DNA of 52,957 bases from Celeribacter persicus (GCF_003050785.1 NZ_QAOH01000020.1:1-52957); one strand, 5' to 3'; counted from the first letter of the stretch, positions 16,775-26,580 are shown. Numbers and translations are program-made. The notes: a model not told the origin generated them from the sequence alone.

Positions 16775-17472
16775 CTCGCACTCCAATCTCTGCGCTGCTG
16801 GCCGCCAGTATTCTCGCGTTCGCGGGAACGACTGCTTTGGCCGAAACTACGCCCCGTCCAGGTTCTCATGACAATCGCGTGCGCGTCGCGACCTGGACTG
16901 AAGGCCAGGTTTACCGTGTCGTCACGACTCTGACCCGCGTCACCACAGTCGAATTCGGTGAGGGTGAAACCATCCGCTCGATCATCGCCGGCGATACGGT
17001 CGGGTTTCAATTCGACGGTGTCCCGGGTGGCCGTGCCTTCGCCATCAAGCCGACAGCATCTGGCGTCGCCACCAACATCACCGTCTACACCAACCGCCGC
17101 TCCTACTACTTCCATGTCGTCGAAGCCCGGGAGACGCCGCACTATGTCGTGCAGTTCCGCTACCCTGAAAACCGCGTGCAACCCACCAGGGCGGTTGCGG
17201 CCGATGCGCCGAATGCGAACTATGCGGTCAGTTCCCGAGAAGAGTTCACGCCGACGGCTATCTGGGATGATGGTACCTTCACGTATTTCCGGTTTGCACG
17301 GAACGCGCCGGTGCCCGCCATCTTCCGATATTCGAACGGAAGGGAACGCGCGGTGAACAGCCAAGCCTTGAGTGACGGCGTCATCCGCGTGTCCGGCGTC
17401 AACCGGCAATGGGTCCTTCGCCTTGGCGAAGAGGTGATTTGCGTCCAGGACGCAGGACAGGCCACATCATGA
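16771..17472 (+). CDS. virB9: VirB9/TrbG/CagX outer-membrane core component
   Basis: 233 aa from ATG 16771, with signal peptide ending TALA-ET. The N-terminal VirB9 domain (RVATWTEGQVYRVVT, GVATNITVYTNRRSYYFHV) and the C-terminal beta domain (VNGVNRQW-like segment SGVNRQWVLRLGEE) are both present. VirB9 forms the outer-membrane ring with VirB7 and VirB10. It overlaps both neighbours by 4 bases. Confidence 0.93.
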   Translation: MTRTPISALLAASILAFAGTTALAETTPRPGSHDNRVRVATWTEGQVYRVVTTLTRVTTVEFGEGETIRSIIAGDTVGFQFDGVPGGRAFAIKPTASGVATNITVYTNRRSYYFHVVEARETPHYVVQFRYPENRVQPTRAVAADAPNANYAVSSREEFTPTAIWDDGTFTYFRFARNAPVPAIFRYSNGRERAVNSQALSDGVIRVSGVNRQWVLRLGEEVICVQDAGQATS

Positions 17473-18794
17473 CCGAAGGTACGGAAGACCTCGCCGCGCG
17501 CCTCGCGGCTCTCGAAGGTTCGACAGGCAAAGCGAAGGCAAACAAGCGGCCTGCACCGCTTGCCGCGATCCTTGGAGTCGTCGGCATCGCCGCAGCAGGT
17601 GGTCTGGCGTGGGCTGCCCTACAGCCGTCGGCAGAAGCACCAATGGCGACCGCCGCGCCGGAGGAGTTCCAGAGCAGCGGCCCCGGATTCGGAGATCTGG
17701 CGCCGATTTCTACCCCGGAGCCCAGCCAAGCCCCGCCTGCGGACACAGGTCCGAGCGAGTCTGAACTCGCGCTGATGGAAAGTCTTGCGACATTGAGAGC
17801 GGAACTCGAGGACCTGCGCGCAAGACCGGCCGAGGCCGCGGATAGCGGGGCGGAGCAGGCTATTGCGGACCTGACGGCGCAAATTGCCACCTTACAGGAA
17901 GCATCCGCCGAGGCTCAGCGTGCCCTCGAGCGGCAGCTGACCGAGCGGGACCGCGAATTGGATCAGCTCCGCATGGACTTGGAACTTGCACGGCTTGCAC
18001 CACCAGAGCCGACCTCATTGGGACCAAGTGAAGAAGAATTGCGGCTGGCCGAACTCGAAAGGCGGCGCGCTGCTGAAGCTGAGGCCCGCGCAGAGCGTAT
18101 CGCGTCTCCTATGATCGCATTCTCCGGGATGGGCGCGGGTGCGGATAGGGAGAACACGCTGGAAGCCGCACGTTTGAATGCAGATGAAGCCTTTGTTCGT
18201 TCGGGCGCACAACCTGCGCAGGTGACACGTGCCGAAGTGATCGCGAACCCATCGAACACGGTTGTTCAGGGCACCATGATTCAGGCTGTCACAGAGACGG
18301 CTCTCGACAGCACACTGCCCGGCGCGATCCGCGCCATCGTCTCGGAAGACGTCCATTCGTTCGATGGAACCCGTATCCTGATCCCGCGCGGCGCGCGGCT
18401 GATCGGGCGCTACCGCTCCGATGTCGCACTCGCCCAATCGCGCGTCATGGTGGCATGGGACCGGATCATCTTGCCCGACAATCAGACTGTGCAGATCAGC
18501 GCCTTCGGTGGAGACGAACTCGGCCGTACTGGCACCACCGGGTTTGTCGACACCCGTTTCGCGCAACGCTTCGGCTCCGCCGCGCTGATCTCCTTGATCG
18601 GCGCTCTGCCTGCGGCTGCAGCGGGTCAAATCGACAGCGAGGCGGCGGCCGATGTTGCGAGTGATGTCGGCACCGACCTGCGCGATAGCACGCAAAGCGT
18701 GATGCAGGACTATCTGGCGATCCGGCCAGTGATACATGTCGACCAGGGTACACGGATCACGGTCATGGTTGATCGTGACCTCGAGATTTTCTGA
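17469..18794 (+). CDS. virB10: VirB10/TrbI core channel protein
   Basis: 441 aa. One membrane helix (about 31-50) follows a short cytosolic head. Then comes a Pro-rich stretch (STPEPSQAPPADTGPSE), a Glu/Arg-rich coiled coil (about 105-220), and the C-terminal beta-barrel TrbI domain (VHSFDGTRILIPRGARLIG, FVDTRFAQRFGSA). VirB10 spans both membranes and transmits energy status to the outer pore. It overlaps virB9 by 4 bases, and virB11 starts 1 base after its stop. Confidence 0.94.
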   Translation: MTEGTEDLAARLAALEGSTGKAKANKRPAPLAAILGVVGIAAAGGLAWAALQPSAEAPMATAAPEEFQSSGPGFGDLAPISTPEPSQAPPADTGPSESELALMESLATLRAELEDLRARPAEAADSGAEQAIADLTAQIATLQEASAEAQRALERQLTERDRELDQLRMDLELARLAPPEPTSLGPSEEELRLAELERRRAAEAEARAERIASPMIAFSGMGAGADRENTLEAARLNADEAFVRSGAQPAQVTRAEVIANPSNTVVQGTMIQAVTETALDSTLPGAIRAIVSEDVHSFDGTRILIPRGARLIGRYRSDVALAQSRVMVAWDRIILPDNQTVQISAFGGDELGRTGTTGFVDTRFAQRFGSAALISLIGALPAAAAGQIDSEAAADVASDVGTDLRDSTQSVMQDYLAIRPVIHVDQGTRITVMVDRDLEIF

Positions 18795-18795
18795 C

Positions 18796-19830
18796 ATGGC
18801 TGCAAGTTATCTGGAAGCGTCGCTCGACCGTTTCGGCCCCGAGGTCCTGCGCGACGACACGATCGAGATCTGTATCAATCCCGACGGACAAGTCTGGGGC
18901 GAATTCCAGGGCGACCACTTCATGCGAGGTCTCGGCAGCCCGCTGAGCCAGACCGAGATCAAGGACCTCGGCAACCAGATCGCCTCCGCCGCCTCGACCA
19001 CGCTCAGCACCAAGAAGCCTATCGTCTCGGTCTCGATCCTATATCGTGATCGCCCGATCCGCGCGCAGGTGATCCAGCCGCCGGCAGTCGAGGGCGGTTT
19101 CTCGATTTCTCTTAGGTTCTTCTCCTCCCTGCCGCTTGAGAAGGTCAAACTCGGATTCCTTTTCGGCAAGGAACGCAGCCTTGAGGGTCTGCGCCTGGAA
19201 CGGAACGCCGCGCTGCGCGATGTGGTGAGGTCCGGCGACATCGACGCCGCGCTGCGGTTTTGCGTCGAGAACAAGCTCAACATGATCGTTTCGGGCGGTA
19301 CATCTACCGGCAAGACGGTCGCGGCGCGCAAGATCCTTTCGCTGATCCCGCCCGAAGAGCGGATCATCACCATCGAGGAGGCGGCCGAGCTGCGCCCCGA
19401 GCAGCCCAATGCCGTGACGTTGATCGCGGACCGGGACACGGATACCCGCAGTGCCGATGTGCTCTTGGCCTCAACGCTTCGCATGCGACCTGACCGGATC
19501 GTCCTAGGCGAAGTCCGCGGGCGCGAGGCGATGACGTTTCTCGAGGCAATCAACACCGGCCACGGTGGATCGCTGACTACGCTCCATGCCGAGACCCCAC
19601 AACTTGCTGTTCGCCGCCTCGCCATCGCCGCCCTGAAAACCGATGTGCCGATGACCTATGCCGACATGATCGATTATATTGAGGGCTCGATCGACGTGAT
19701 CATTCAGGCAGGCCGCCATGAAGGCGCGCGCGGAATCACCGAGTTCTTCCTGCCGGGTCATACCACAGATTTGAACCTCGACACGGTCGACGGCAGAGGC
19801 AACAAGAGCCCCTCCGTTGCCGCTGAGTAA
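18796..19830 (+). CDS. virB11: VirB11 traffic ATPase
   Basis: 344-aa hexameric secretion ATPase. The ATP motifs are Walker A GGTSTGKT (167-174), the Asp box region IITIEEAAELRPEQ, Walker B RPDRIVLGEVRG, and the His box HGGSLTTLHA. These are all usual for VirB11. It switches the T4SS between pilus assembly and DNA transfer at the inner face of the membrane. Start ATG 18796 lies just after the virB10 stop; the longer open frame upstream is a shadow of virB10. Confidence 0.95.
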   Translation: MAASYLEASLDRFGPEVLRDDTIEICINPDGQVWGEFQGDHFMRGLGSPLSQTEIKDLGNQIASAASTTLSTKKPIVSVSILYRDRPIRAQVIQPPAVEGGFSISLRFFSSLPLEKVKLGFLFGKERSLEGLRLERNAALRDVVRSGDIDAALRFCVENKLNMIVSGGTSTGKTVAARKILSLIPPEERIITIEEAAELRPEQPNAVTLIADRDTDTRSADVLLASTLRMRPDRIVLGEVRGREAMTFLEAINTGHGGSLTTLHAETPQLAVRRLAIAALKTDVPMTYADMIDYIEGSIDVIIQAGRHEGARGITEFFLPGHTTDLNLDTVDGRGNKSPSVAAE

Positions 19831-19846
19831 AAAAGGACCTCCCCAG

Positions 19847-20266
19847 ATGCGAAAACCAATTCTCGCACTCATTCTTGCCGCCTTGGCGGGCCCCCTTGTG
19901 GCGCAGACGTCGCCTCAGGTCTCAAACGATTTCACGGTCGATATGTCGCCTCAACAGTACCGGATCTGCAACGATCGTCCGGCGCGACCGACCTGGATGG
20001 ACGAAATCGACCCGCGGAAAGCCTACAAGGCGCTGACGTTGATGCGTCTCTACGAGTTGCGGTCATGGGAGACGATCAACGAAAGTGGCGATTGCGGCTG
20101 TGATGTGCGCTTCCCGTCTTGGGATGCCGCTTCGACCGAGTACGAGGAACAGTTCGCGAGCAACACCCAAGCGGAGCACACTCAAGCCCAATTGGCCCTC
20201 CGCAACGAACAGAACCAGATCGCCCGCGCCGTCCAGGATATCTGCGAAGCGCAAGGCAACTGGTAA
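19847..20266 (+). CDS. Secreted protein of unknown function between virB11 and virB6
   Basis: 139 aa from ATG 19847 (AAGGA site upstream), with a signal peptide ending VAQ-TS. The mature part has four Cys, at least three of them in CGCD and ICEAQG segments, and a charged helical C-terminus (TQAQLALRNEQNQIARAVQ). I do not recognise the family. Its stop overlaps the virB6 start (TAATG), so it belongs to the conjugation operon. In other systems this slot can hold entry-exclusion or stabilising proteins; that is only a possibility here. Confidence 0.65.
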   Translation: MRKPILALILAALAGPLVAQTSPQVSNDFTVDMSPQQYRICNDRPARPTWMDEIDPRKAYKALTLMRLYELRSWETINESGDCGCDVRFPSWDAASTEYEEQFASNTQAEHTQAQLALRNEQNQIARAVQDICEAQGNW

Positions 20267-21291
20267 TGGGCATCGTCAGCTGGATGGTTGGAACCGCCGA
20301 CGGCTTCCTCGCCGATGCGGCCGAAGCCCAGTTCGGGGCTGTGGCAAGCAATGTCGGCGCGATCGTCCTGCTGATGGCCACTCTTTCGCTGATCGGCGTC
20401 TGCATTAATATGGCCTTCCAATTCCGCAGCATGGATGGAGCCAGCTTCTTTTGGTACCTGTTCAAGCTGATGTTGATAGGGCTCTTCGCCTTCAACTGGG
20501 CCAACTTCAACGCGGTCGCGAATGCCATCATCGGCGGGCTCGACTATGTGGCGGGCGCACTGATTTCATCAGTCGGGGGCGGCGGGGCGGGCGCTACCTA
20601 TTTCGCAGCCGAATTCGACCGACTGATTACAGAGTTCAGCCAATACCTTAACGCTATCGGCAACAACCTCAACTGGATGACCGGAGCGATCCTCGGCGGC
20701 ATTGGCCTGGTACTCCTCAGCCTTCTCGGCTTCATGACCGGCATCGTACTCATCTTCGCCAAAATGATGCTGACACTCATGCTTGGCCTCGCTCCGATCA
20801 TGATCGCTCTGTCGCTCTTCGACGCGACCAAGGATTTCTTCCATAGGTGGGTCTCGACGACGGTCAGCTATGCTTTCTACCCCATCGTCATCGCCGCCAT
20901 GTTTTCGACCGTCGTCGGCATGGCGAACTCGCTTCTGGCACAGCTTGGCGATCCTAACTCGACAACCAACATCGGATCGCTGGTGCCATTCTTCGTGATG
21001 GTCTTCCTCGCCAAGGGATTTGTGGCTGCAACGCCTCTGATTGTGCGGGGGATCTCGGGCAACTTGATGGTGGCGGCCGCACCCGCTGTGGTCTCTGGCT
21101 CGGCCGGGATCATGCGGGGGATCTTCAATCCCGACGGCGTGAAGGGCAGGGCGCGGATCGGTGCGCTCACGACAGGCGAAGTGATCGGACGAGGGGCTGT
21201 CCAGACCCCCGCCGCCGTGCGGAGCACCGCGGCAACGGCAAGCGCGCAGGTGGTACGGATGGCTGAGAGGGCGAAGCGGTTGGGTGGGTGA
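20266..21291 (+). CDS. virB6: VirB6/TrbL polytopic inner-membrane protein
   Basis: 341 aa with at least six hydrophobic segments (for example AIVLLMATLSLIGVCINMAF, LVLLSLLGFMTGIVLIFAKM) and the conserved VirB6/TrbL core APIMIALSLFDATKDFFHRW. It forms part of the inner-membrane DNA channel. ATG 20266 overlaps the upstream stop; a longer open frame from 20119 has no support. It is the last gene of the plus-strand T4SS operon; virB6 at the end rather than after virB5 is a rearranged order. Confidence 0.9.
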   Translation: MGIVSWMVGTADGFLADAAEAQFGAVASNVGAIVLLMATLSLIGVCINMAFQFRSMDGASFFWYLFKLMLIGLFAFNWANFNAVANAIIGGLDYVAGALISSVGGGGAGATYFAAEFDRLITEFSQYLNAIGNNLNWMTGAILGGIGLVLLSLLGFMTGIVLIFAKMMLTLMLGLAPIMIALSLFDATKDFFHRWVSTTVSYAFYPIVIAAMFSTVVGMANSLLAQLGDPNSTTNIGSLVPFFVMVFLAKGFVAATPLIVRGISGNLMVAAAPAVVSGSAGIMRGIFNPDGVKGRARIGALTTGEVIGRGAVQTPAAVRSTAATASAQVVRMAERAKRLGG

Positions 21292-21595
21292 AGCCGGAAG
21301 CGATCAAAGCTCCCGTGATGGATGATGGCGATTAAGTCGAAATTTCCGATACTTGTGATATTCCGTGTGCATGTTGTGTTCATTTTTCAATCGCATTCTC
21401 TCGAGGTTTGTCACGCGATTTTCCACCAGATGCGTTCAGTCGCAGGTCATTCGGGGTTGCGATTGCCGCTGTTTTTCTGCCTTGCGACCGGTCAAGACTC
21501 GCCCGACCTCTGAAGAGGAACGAACGTGCGCAAGATGACTTGCTTGGGTCTCTACCGGTTCCAACTGTTTCTCTTTTTGGAGAGGCGGGGTGGGG
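21292..21595. other. Gap between converging T4SS and RND operons, no gene seen
   Basis: This 304-base stretch separates the end of virB6 (+) from the end of the RND permease gene (-). It is AT-richer than both neighbours. I see no convincing ORF, no clean terminator hairpin, and no transposon end. It marks the left edge of the cargo block inserted between the two halves of the conjugation system. Confidence 0.5.
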
Positions 21596-24500
21596 TCAGC
21601 AACCTTCTGGAACAACAGAATGGTCCTGTTTCCTTGGTCGAATGTCCTCGAGCGCTGCATAAAATGCGGGCAACACCAACAGGATAAGAACCGTCGCTGC
21701 CAACAGCCCAAAGACGACCGAGATCACCAGTGGCTTGAGCGTCTGGGCCTGCGTCGAGGATTCCAGCAGCAAGGGTGCCATGCCCATGATCGTCGTCGAG
21801 ACCGAGACGAAGATGGGACGGAACCGCGACCGCACAGCTTCGCCTGCGGCCAGCGCAGCTGACCGTCCGTCGGCACGGCGGGCGTTGATAACGCCGACCA
21901 GCAGGATCGCGTTGTTGACCACGATTCCCGCAAGCGACGCCGCGCCGACCAGCGACGGCATCGATATGTTGTAGCCCATCAGGACATGGCCCCAGATTAC
22001 ACCCAGAAATGCCAGCGGGATGGTGATCATCACAATCAACGGCTCGACATAGCTGCGGAACTGGAAGCTGAGCACGAGGTAGATGCCCACCAGCCCGATG
22101 AGGAACCCGCGCAGGATCGAAGCGACGGTTTCCGCGGAATTCGCGGCCTGTCCGCCGATCTCGAAGCCAAGGCCGGGGGTGGAGGCTACCAGATCGGGCA
22201 GGAAGCCCTCGGCCAGCCGTGCGGTAATCGCGTCGGCATTGCCGATGCGGCCGTCCACATCGGCCGAAACGGTCAGGGTGCGCAGACCATTGCGGCGTGT
22301 GATCGTGCCCCAGCCGCGCGCCTCGTCAATGGTGGCGACGCTGGAGAGCGGTACGGTGCCGCCACCGGGCAGGGCGACTTCGAAAAGGCTCAGGTCGGCG
22401 CGGGTGGCGCGGTCTGCATCGGCCAGCCGCACCTCAAGATCCCAGGCCAGATCTCCACGCCGGATTTCGGAAAGTTGCGTTCCAAGGAAGGCAGTACGGA
22501 GCTGGCCTGCCACATCCGTGGCGGTCAGCCCCAGCGCCTCGGCCCCCGGCGACAGGTTCAGCCGCAGTTCGGGCGCGCCTGGGCGTAGGTCGAGGATCGC
22601 GTTGCGCACACCGGCAAAGGTTTCGAGTTCCGCCAGCGTGGCGCGGCCCGCGGCCTCCAGCGTGGCGAGGTCTGGGTGGCTCAGGCGCAGCTCGACCGCG
22701 ATGCCCTGCGGGCCGATCCCCGGCTCGGTCAGGATCAGCGAGGTGACGCCGGGCAACGGCCCGATCTCCGCGCGCCAGAGCGTGATGATGTCGTCCAGCG
22801 TGCTGGCACGGGTTTCCGCACCCAGAAGGTCCACCGCGACGGTGGCGACATGGGCGCCGGTCTCGCCCGCCGACAGGTTACGGCCCAGACGGGTGATGCG
22901 GCGGATCACAAGCGGTTGCGCCTCGGGCTGTTCCGGGGACAGGCGCGCGTTCACACGGTCCAGCGCTGCCTCGACCTGCGCGACCGCCTCGGTGGTGCGG
23001 ACTAGCGGTGTGCCCGCAGGCAGCATCAGCCGAGCCTCCAGCACATCGCCGTCGATCTCGGGCATGGCCTCGCGCTTGACCACGCCGCCGCCCAAGGCGC
23101 CGATCGTCAGGATCAAGGCTCCGATGGCAAGCCCTGCGACCAGCCAACGCCAGCGGATCGCGGCATCCGCCAGACGGCCCACACCCCTCTCGCGCAGCGC
23201 GTCGAAGCCTGCATTGAACCGGATGCGAAACCGCGACGGGGTGGCTTTCTTCATCCCGACCTTCAGGTGATGGGGCAGGATCAGGAAGGCTTCGATCAGC
23301 GAGGCGGCCAGCGCCGCCAGTAAGACGACTGGCAGCACCTCGAGCACCGCGCCCAGTTCACCCGCAAGGAAGGCTAAAGGCAGGAATACCGCCAGCGTTG
23401 TCAGAAAGGATGAGATCACGCCGGGCGCCACGGCGGCGACGCCCGCCGCGACGGTTTCGACCGTCGCGCCCTTGGCGGCATGCACCGCGATGGAATCCGC
23501 GATCACGATGGAATCGTCCATCACGATCCCGATCGCCATCAGAAGCGCCACCAGCGTCATCATGTTGAGGCTGAGCCCTGTCAGCGCCATCCAGACGAAG
23601 GCGCCCGCAAAGGCCATGGGCAGGCCCATCGCTGCCCATATCGCGAAGCCAGGTCGGAAAAACAGACTCATGACGACGACCACCAGCACAAGGCCTATCA
23701 CCCCGTTCTGAACCAGCATCACCAGCCGGTCGCGGATGATGGAGGTCACGTCCTGCACCACCTCCACCGTGATCGTGTCGGGCAGGCGGGCGGTTTCCTC
23801 GGCCACCAGCGCCGCGACGCCGTCGAGCACCCGCAGCGCGTCGGCATCGAGCGCCTTGGCGACATCGAGCACGATGGCGGGGATGCCATCGACAAAGGCG
23901 CGGTCTTGCGGCGGGTCGAAGCGTTCCTCGATCGCCGCCACGTCGCCCAGCGTCAGGGTCGCGCCATTGGGCAACACCAGAACCGGGATCGTGGCAAGCG
24001 TCCTGGCTGTATCGCGCTCGGCGGTGAAGCGCAGGGTCAGCTCCGCGCCCGGCCCCTCCAGTGTGCCTGCGGGCAGGTCGATGTTCTGCGCGGCGATGGC
24101 GGTGGCGAGCGTCGTGGGTGTCAGCCCGTGGCTGTCGAGCACGGCGCGCTCCGCGGTGATGGTCAGTGTCCGGGTGCCGAGGCCGCCGCGCGTGACGCCC
24201 GCGACACCTGGTAGGGCGGTCAGCCGGTCCAACAGCGCGTCAGCGTAGCGGTCCAGCTCGCCCAGAGGCAGATCGCCCGAGATGGCGACCGATGTGACAG
24301 GATCCGAGCGGTGCAATTCGCGCACCACGGCAGGATCGGCGCGGTCGGGGAAGGTGTCGATGGCCGACACCTCGGTGCGCAGCGAATTGACGAAGCGCAG
24401 CGCATCGTTACCGGGCGCCATGGTTGCCACGGCCCGCGCGCGGCCAGTCTGGGCCGTGCACGTGAAGGTTTCCAGCCCCTCGACACCCTGCACTCCGTCC

Positions 24501-24697
24501 CAGAGCGGCGCGCAGATCGCGGCTTCCACATCCTCGGCTGCAGCGCCCCGGTAGGGCACGGTGACCTCGGCCTCGACGGCGCGGAAATCGGGGAAGGTTT
24601 CGCGCAACAGGCCCGGCGCGGCAAAGATGCCCGCTGCAAGGAACAACAGAAGCAGCAGGTTGCCCGCCGTCGGGTGGCCGGTGAACCAGCGTATCAT
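21596..24697 (-). CDS. RND-family efflux permease (HAE1/AcrB type)
   Basis: 1033 aa, full family length. The N-terminus (WFTGHPTAGNLLLL) and porter-domain start (RAVEAEVTVPYRGAAAEDVE) are typical. The proton-relay Asp pair is visible in GIVMDDSIVI of TM4. The second repeat is intact (NISMPSLVGAASLAGIVVNN). It exports compounds from the periplasm or membrane using proton motive force; the substrate is unknown, and the sequence resembles hydrophobe exporters rather than CusA/CzcA metal pumps. Its ATG overlaps the adaptor stop by 4 bases. No TolC channel is encoded in this operon. Confidence 0.93.
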   Translation of the reverse strand: MIRWFTGHPTAGNLLLLLFLAAGIFAAPGLLRETFPDFRAVEAEVTVPYRGAAAEDVEAAICAPLWDGVQGVEGLETFTCTAQTGRARAVATMAPGNDALRFVNSLRTEVSAIDTFPDRADPAVVRELHRSDPVTSVAISGDLPLGELDRYADALLDRLTALPGVAGVTRGGLGTRTLTITAERAVLDSHGLTPTTLATAIAAQNIDLPAGTLEGPGAELTLRFTAERDTARTLATIPVLVLPNGATLTLGDVAAIEERFDPPQDRAFVDGIPAIVLDVAKALDADALRVLDGVAALVAEETARLPDTITVEVVQDVTSIIRDRLVMLVQNGVIGLVLVVVVMSLFFRPGFAIWAAMGLPMAFAGAFVWMALTGLSLNMMTLVALLMAIGIVMDDSIVIADSIAVHAAKGATVETVAAGVAAVAPGVISSFLTTLAVFLPLAFLAGELGAVLEVLPVVLLAALAASLIEAFLILPHHLKVGMKKATPSRFRIRFNAGFDALRERGVGRLADAAIRWRWLVAGLAIGALILTIGALGGGVVKREAMPEIDGDVLEARLMLPAGTPLVRTTEAVAQVEAALDRVNARLSPEQPEAQPLVIRRITRLGRNLSAGETGAHVATVAVDLLGAETRASTLDDIITLWRAEIGPLPGVTSLILTEPGIGPQGIAVELRLSHPDLATLEAAGRATLAELETFAGVRNAILDLRPGAPELRLNLSPGAEALGLTATDVAGQLRTAFLGTQLSEIRRGDLAWDLEVRLADADRATRADLSLFEVALPGGGTVPLSSVATIDEARGWGTITRRNGLRTLTVSADVDGRIGNADAITARLAEGFLPDLVASTPGLGFEIGGQAANSAETVASILRGFLIGLVGIYLVLSFQFRSYVEPLIVMITIPLAFLGVIWGHVLMGYNISMPSLVGAASLAGIVVNNAILLVGVINARRADGRSAALAAGEAVRSRFRPIFVSVSTTIMGMAPLLLESSTQAQTLKPLVISVVFGLLAATVLILLVLPAFYAALEDIRPRKQDHSVVPEGC

Positions 24698-25992
24698 GGC
24701 TGGACCTCGACCGGGGTCAGGGCCATGCCGGCAATGGCCGGCGCGATGTCGTCGATCACCACGCGTTCGCCCGGCGACAGGCCAGCGGCGATAACGACGC
24801 GGCCATCCTGCGCGAAGGCGGCGGTGACGGGGCGCAATTCCAGCAAGTCTTCGGGGCCAAGGATACGCACCATGTCGCCATGCAACGCCGCCTCGGGGAT
24901 CGCGATGAGGCCTGTCATGGAAGCGCCCGAAAAGGAAAGCTGCACCTGCATGTTGGGCACCAGCGGCAGGCGGCGGGGCGGGTCCGCGCCCTCATAGGGG
25001 TCGTCAACCCTGACCACCACCGGCACGGTGCGCGCACGGGCATCCAGCGCGCCCTCGATCCCGACAACACGGGCGCTCCAGATCTGCCTCGGGTCCGACA
25101 GAGGGCTAAGCGTCACTGCAATCCGCGTGGCGGGCATGTCGCGCATCATGTCGGCAAGGGTGATGCCCTCCGGTGCATCTCCCAGCAGCTGTCGAAAGCT
25201 GTCGATGGGCAGATGCGCCACGACCTCGGCCGCCGCGATCCCGTCGGCACGGATCACCACCTGACCGGGGGCGACGGTCTGAAAGAGCTCAGCATTCACC
25301 TCGGTTACGCGCAGGTCGAACGGCGTCGTCAGGGTCGTGCGGTCGAGCGAGCGGCGCGCCCGGTCGATGGCGGCCTCGCTGCGCGCGACCTGTGCCGCGA
25401 TCCGCGCCTCGCGGGACGGGAGCAGGGCGAGCGTGTTCTCCAGCTCCGCCACCGTGCGGCGGGCCAGAAGGGTCGCGCGCTCAGCCTCGTCGGCGCGCGA
25501 TTGCGGAACGGCACCTTGCGCGACGAGTGCGCGCGTGCGTTCCAGATCGGTCTCGGCCAGGGCCAGCCGGTTCTGTTCCAGCGAAAGGATTCGCCTCGTG
25601 TTGTCCGCCTCTGCCGCAAGCTGCACGCGCTCGGCCTCCAGCGCCGCGAGGTCGGCCTGCGATTGCGCCAGCGCCAACTCGTAGTCGGCGGGGTCGATCC
25701 TCAGCACTTCCGTCCCCGCCGGGATCAGGCGACCGGGCTCAAGGTCCGGATGGCGCCAGATCACCTCGCCCTGCACCTCGGCCACGGCGACCCAGGTGTC
25801 GGCGGCGCGCATGTTGCCCCAGACAGTGGCCATCGGGCGGATATCCTCCGCCATGATGGTCATGACCCGGACGGGTAGGGCGGGCGCCCCCTCGTCGATC
25901 TGGGCTGGCCCGGGGGCCGAGGCGATCATCCAGACAGCGGCGGCAATCCCGAGCGCAATGGGTGGCAGGGCGAGGAGGGGGGCGAGGCGCAT
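24694..25992 (-). CDS. RND periplasmic adaptor subunit (membrane fusion protein)
   Basis: 432 aa from ATG 25992 (MRLAPLLALPP); the longer frame to 26442 runs antiparallel through the b561 gene and is a shadow. After an N-terminal membrane anchor come the lipoyl half-motif (VAVAEVQGEVIW), a long coiled-coil hairpin (about 120-225), the second lipoyl half, and a beta-barrel domain. Adaptors of this type link RND permeases to TolC-like channels. It is translationally coupled to the permease and begins 5 bases after the b561 stop. Confidence 0.93.
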   Translation of the reverse strand: MRLAPLLALPPIALGIAAAVWMIASAPGPAQIDEGAPALPVRVMTIMAEDIRPMATVWGNMRAADTWVAVAEVQGEVIWRHPDLEPGRLIPAGTEVLRIDPADYELALAQSQADLAALEAERVQLAAEADNTRRILSLEQNRLALAETDLERTRALVAQGAVPQSRADEAERATLLARRTVAELENTLALLPSREARIAAQVARSEAAIDRARRSLDRTTLTTPFDLRVTEVNAELFQTVAPGQVVIRADGIAAAEVVAHLPIDSFRQLLGDAPEGITLADMMRDMPATRIAVTLSPLSDPRQIWSARVVGIEGALDARARTVPVVVRVDDPYEGADPPRRLPLVPNMQVQLSFSGASMTGLIAIPEAALHGDMVRILGPEDLLELRPVTAAFAQDGRVVIAAGLSPGERVVIDDIAPAIAGMALTPVEVQP

Positions 25993-25997
25993 GGGGT

Positions 25998-26495
25998 TCA
26001 GCCCTGCGCGCGGCGCATCCGCGCCACAGTGCCGTCGCGCAACACGAACTGATGGTAGAGCGCGCCGACCACATGCAGGGCGACCAAAGCCAGCAGGGCA
26101 ATCTTCAACACATTGTGCCCCTGCGCAGCGGCTTCGACCCCGCCGAACCACGCGACGGACCCGCTGAGCGGCATCAGGATCATCAGCGCGTAAAGGCCCG
26201 CATGGGTAAGCTTGGCGAGAATGCCCTGAACCTTGCTGGCCTCGATCGCTGGGGGCACCCCGCACCGCGCGCGCAGGGTCAACCGCCACAGCGCGAAGAT
26301 CATCACCAGCGCGCCGCCCGTCACATGGGCCAGCACGAGCGGGTCGAACCCAGCCTCCAGCCCATCGGTGATGCGGTCCCATGCGGCCGACATCGCGTCC
26401 TTGAAAAGGTATTGCTGCGCGATCAGTGCGAAGACGAGCCAATGCAGCGTGATCTGAAGGCGGGAATAGCCGGTGGGGGCGGTTTTGGCGGGCAT
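25998..26495 (-). CDS. Cytochrome b561-family dihaem membrane protein
   Basis: 165 aa starting at ATG 26495 with an AAGGATCC ribosome site. Four membrane helices carry the family His residues: LHW in helix 1, LAHVTGG in helix 2, THAGLY in helix 3, and LHVVGALYHQF in helix 4. Bacterial b561 proteins oxidise quinol, for example feeding superoxide or periplasmic redox partners. It is the first gene of a minus-strand operon with an RND adaptor and permease, an uncommon pairing. The divergent TetR regulator probably controls all three. Confidence 0.9.
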   Translation of the reverse strand: MPAKTAPTGYSRLQITLHWLVFALIAQQYLFKDAMSAAWDRITDGLEAGFDPLVLAHVTGGALVMIFALWRLTLRARCGVPPAIEASKVQGILAKLTHAGLYALMILMPLSGSVAWFGGVEAAAQGHNVLKIALLALVALHVVGALYHQFVLRDGTVARMRRAQG

Positions 26496-26544
26496 GGCGA
26501 GGATCCTTTCGGTCAGGGTGCGCGACTCGGGATAGAGGTTGCGG

Positions 26545-26580
26545 TTGTCAACAGTATATGTTAGTGAGTTATAACTAACA
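26545..26580. promoter_or_regulatory. TetR operator over divergent promoters
   Basis: An inverted repeat TGTTAGT-N8-ACTAACA spans 26559-26580, in the 96-base gap between cytochrome b561 (-) and tetR (+). A plus-strand -35 TTGTCA (26545-26550) with -10 TTATAA (26569-26574) at 18-base spacing overlaps it. A minus-strand -10-like TATACT (26557-26552) lies at its other edge. The arrangement fits a repressor that blocks both its own gene and the efflux operon. Confidence 0.7.

Noticed and set aside
21292-21595. Transposon or recombinase remnant at the left border of the cargo
   Set aside because: No inverted repeats, target duplications or transposase-like frames were seen, and no sequence shared with 48795-49089.
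22083-23270. Long plus-strand open frames opposite the RND permease
   Set aside because: They are shadows of a well-conserved gene; they are Ser/Arg/Pro-rich, with no ribosome site or family match.
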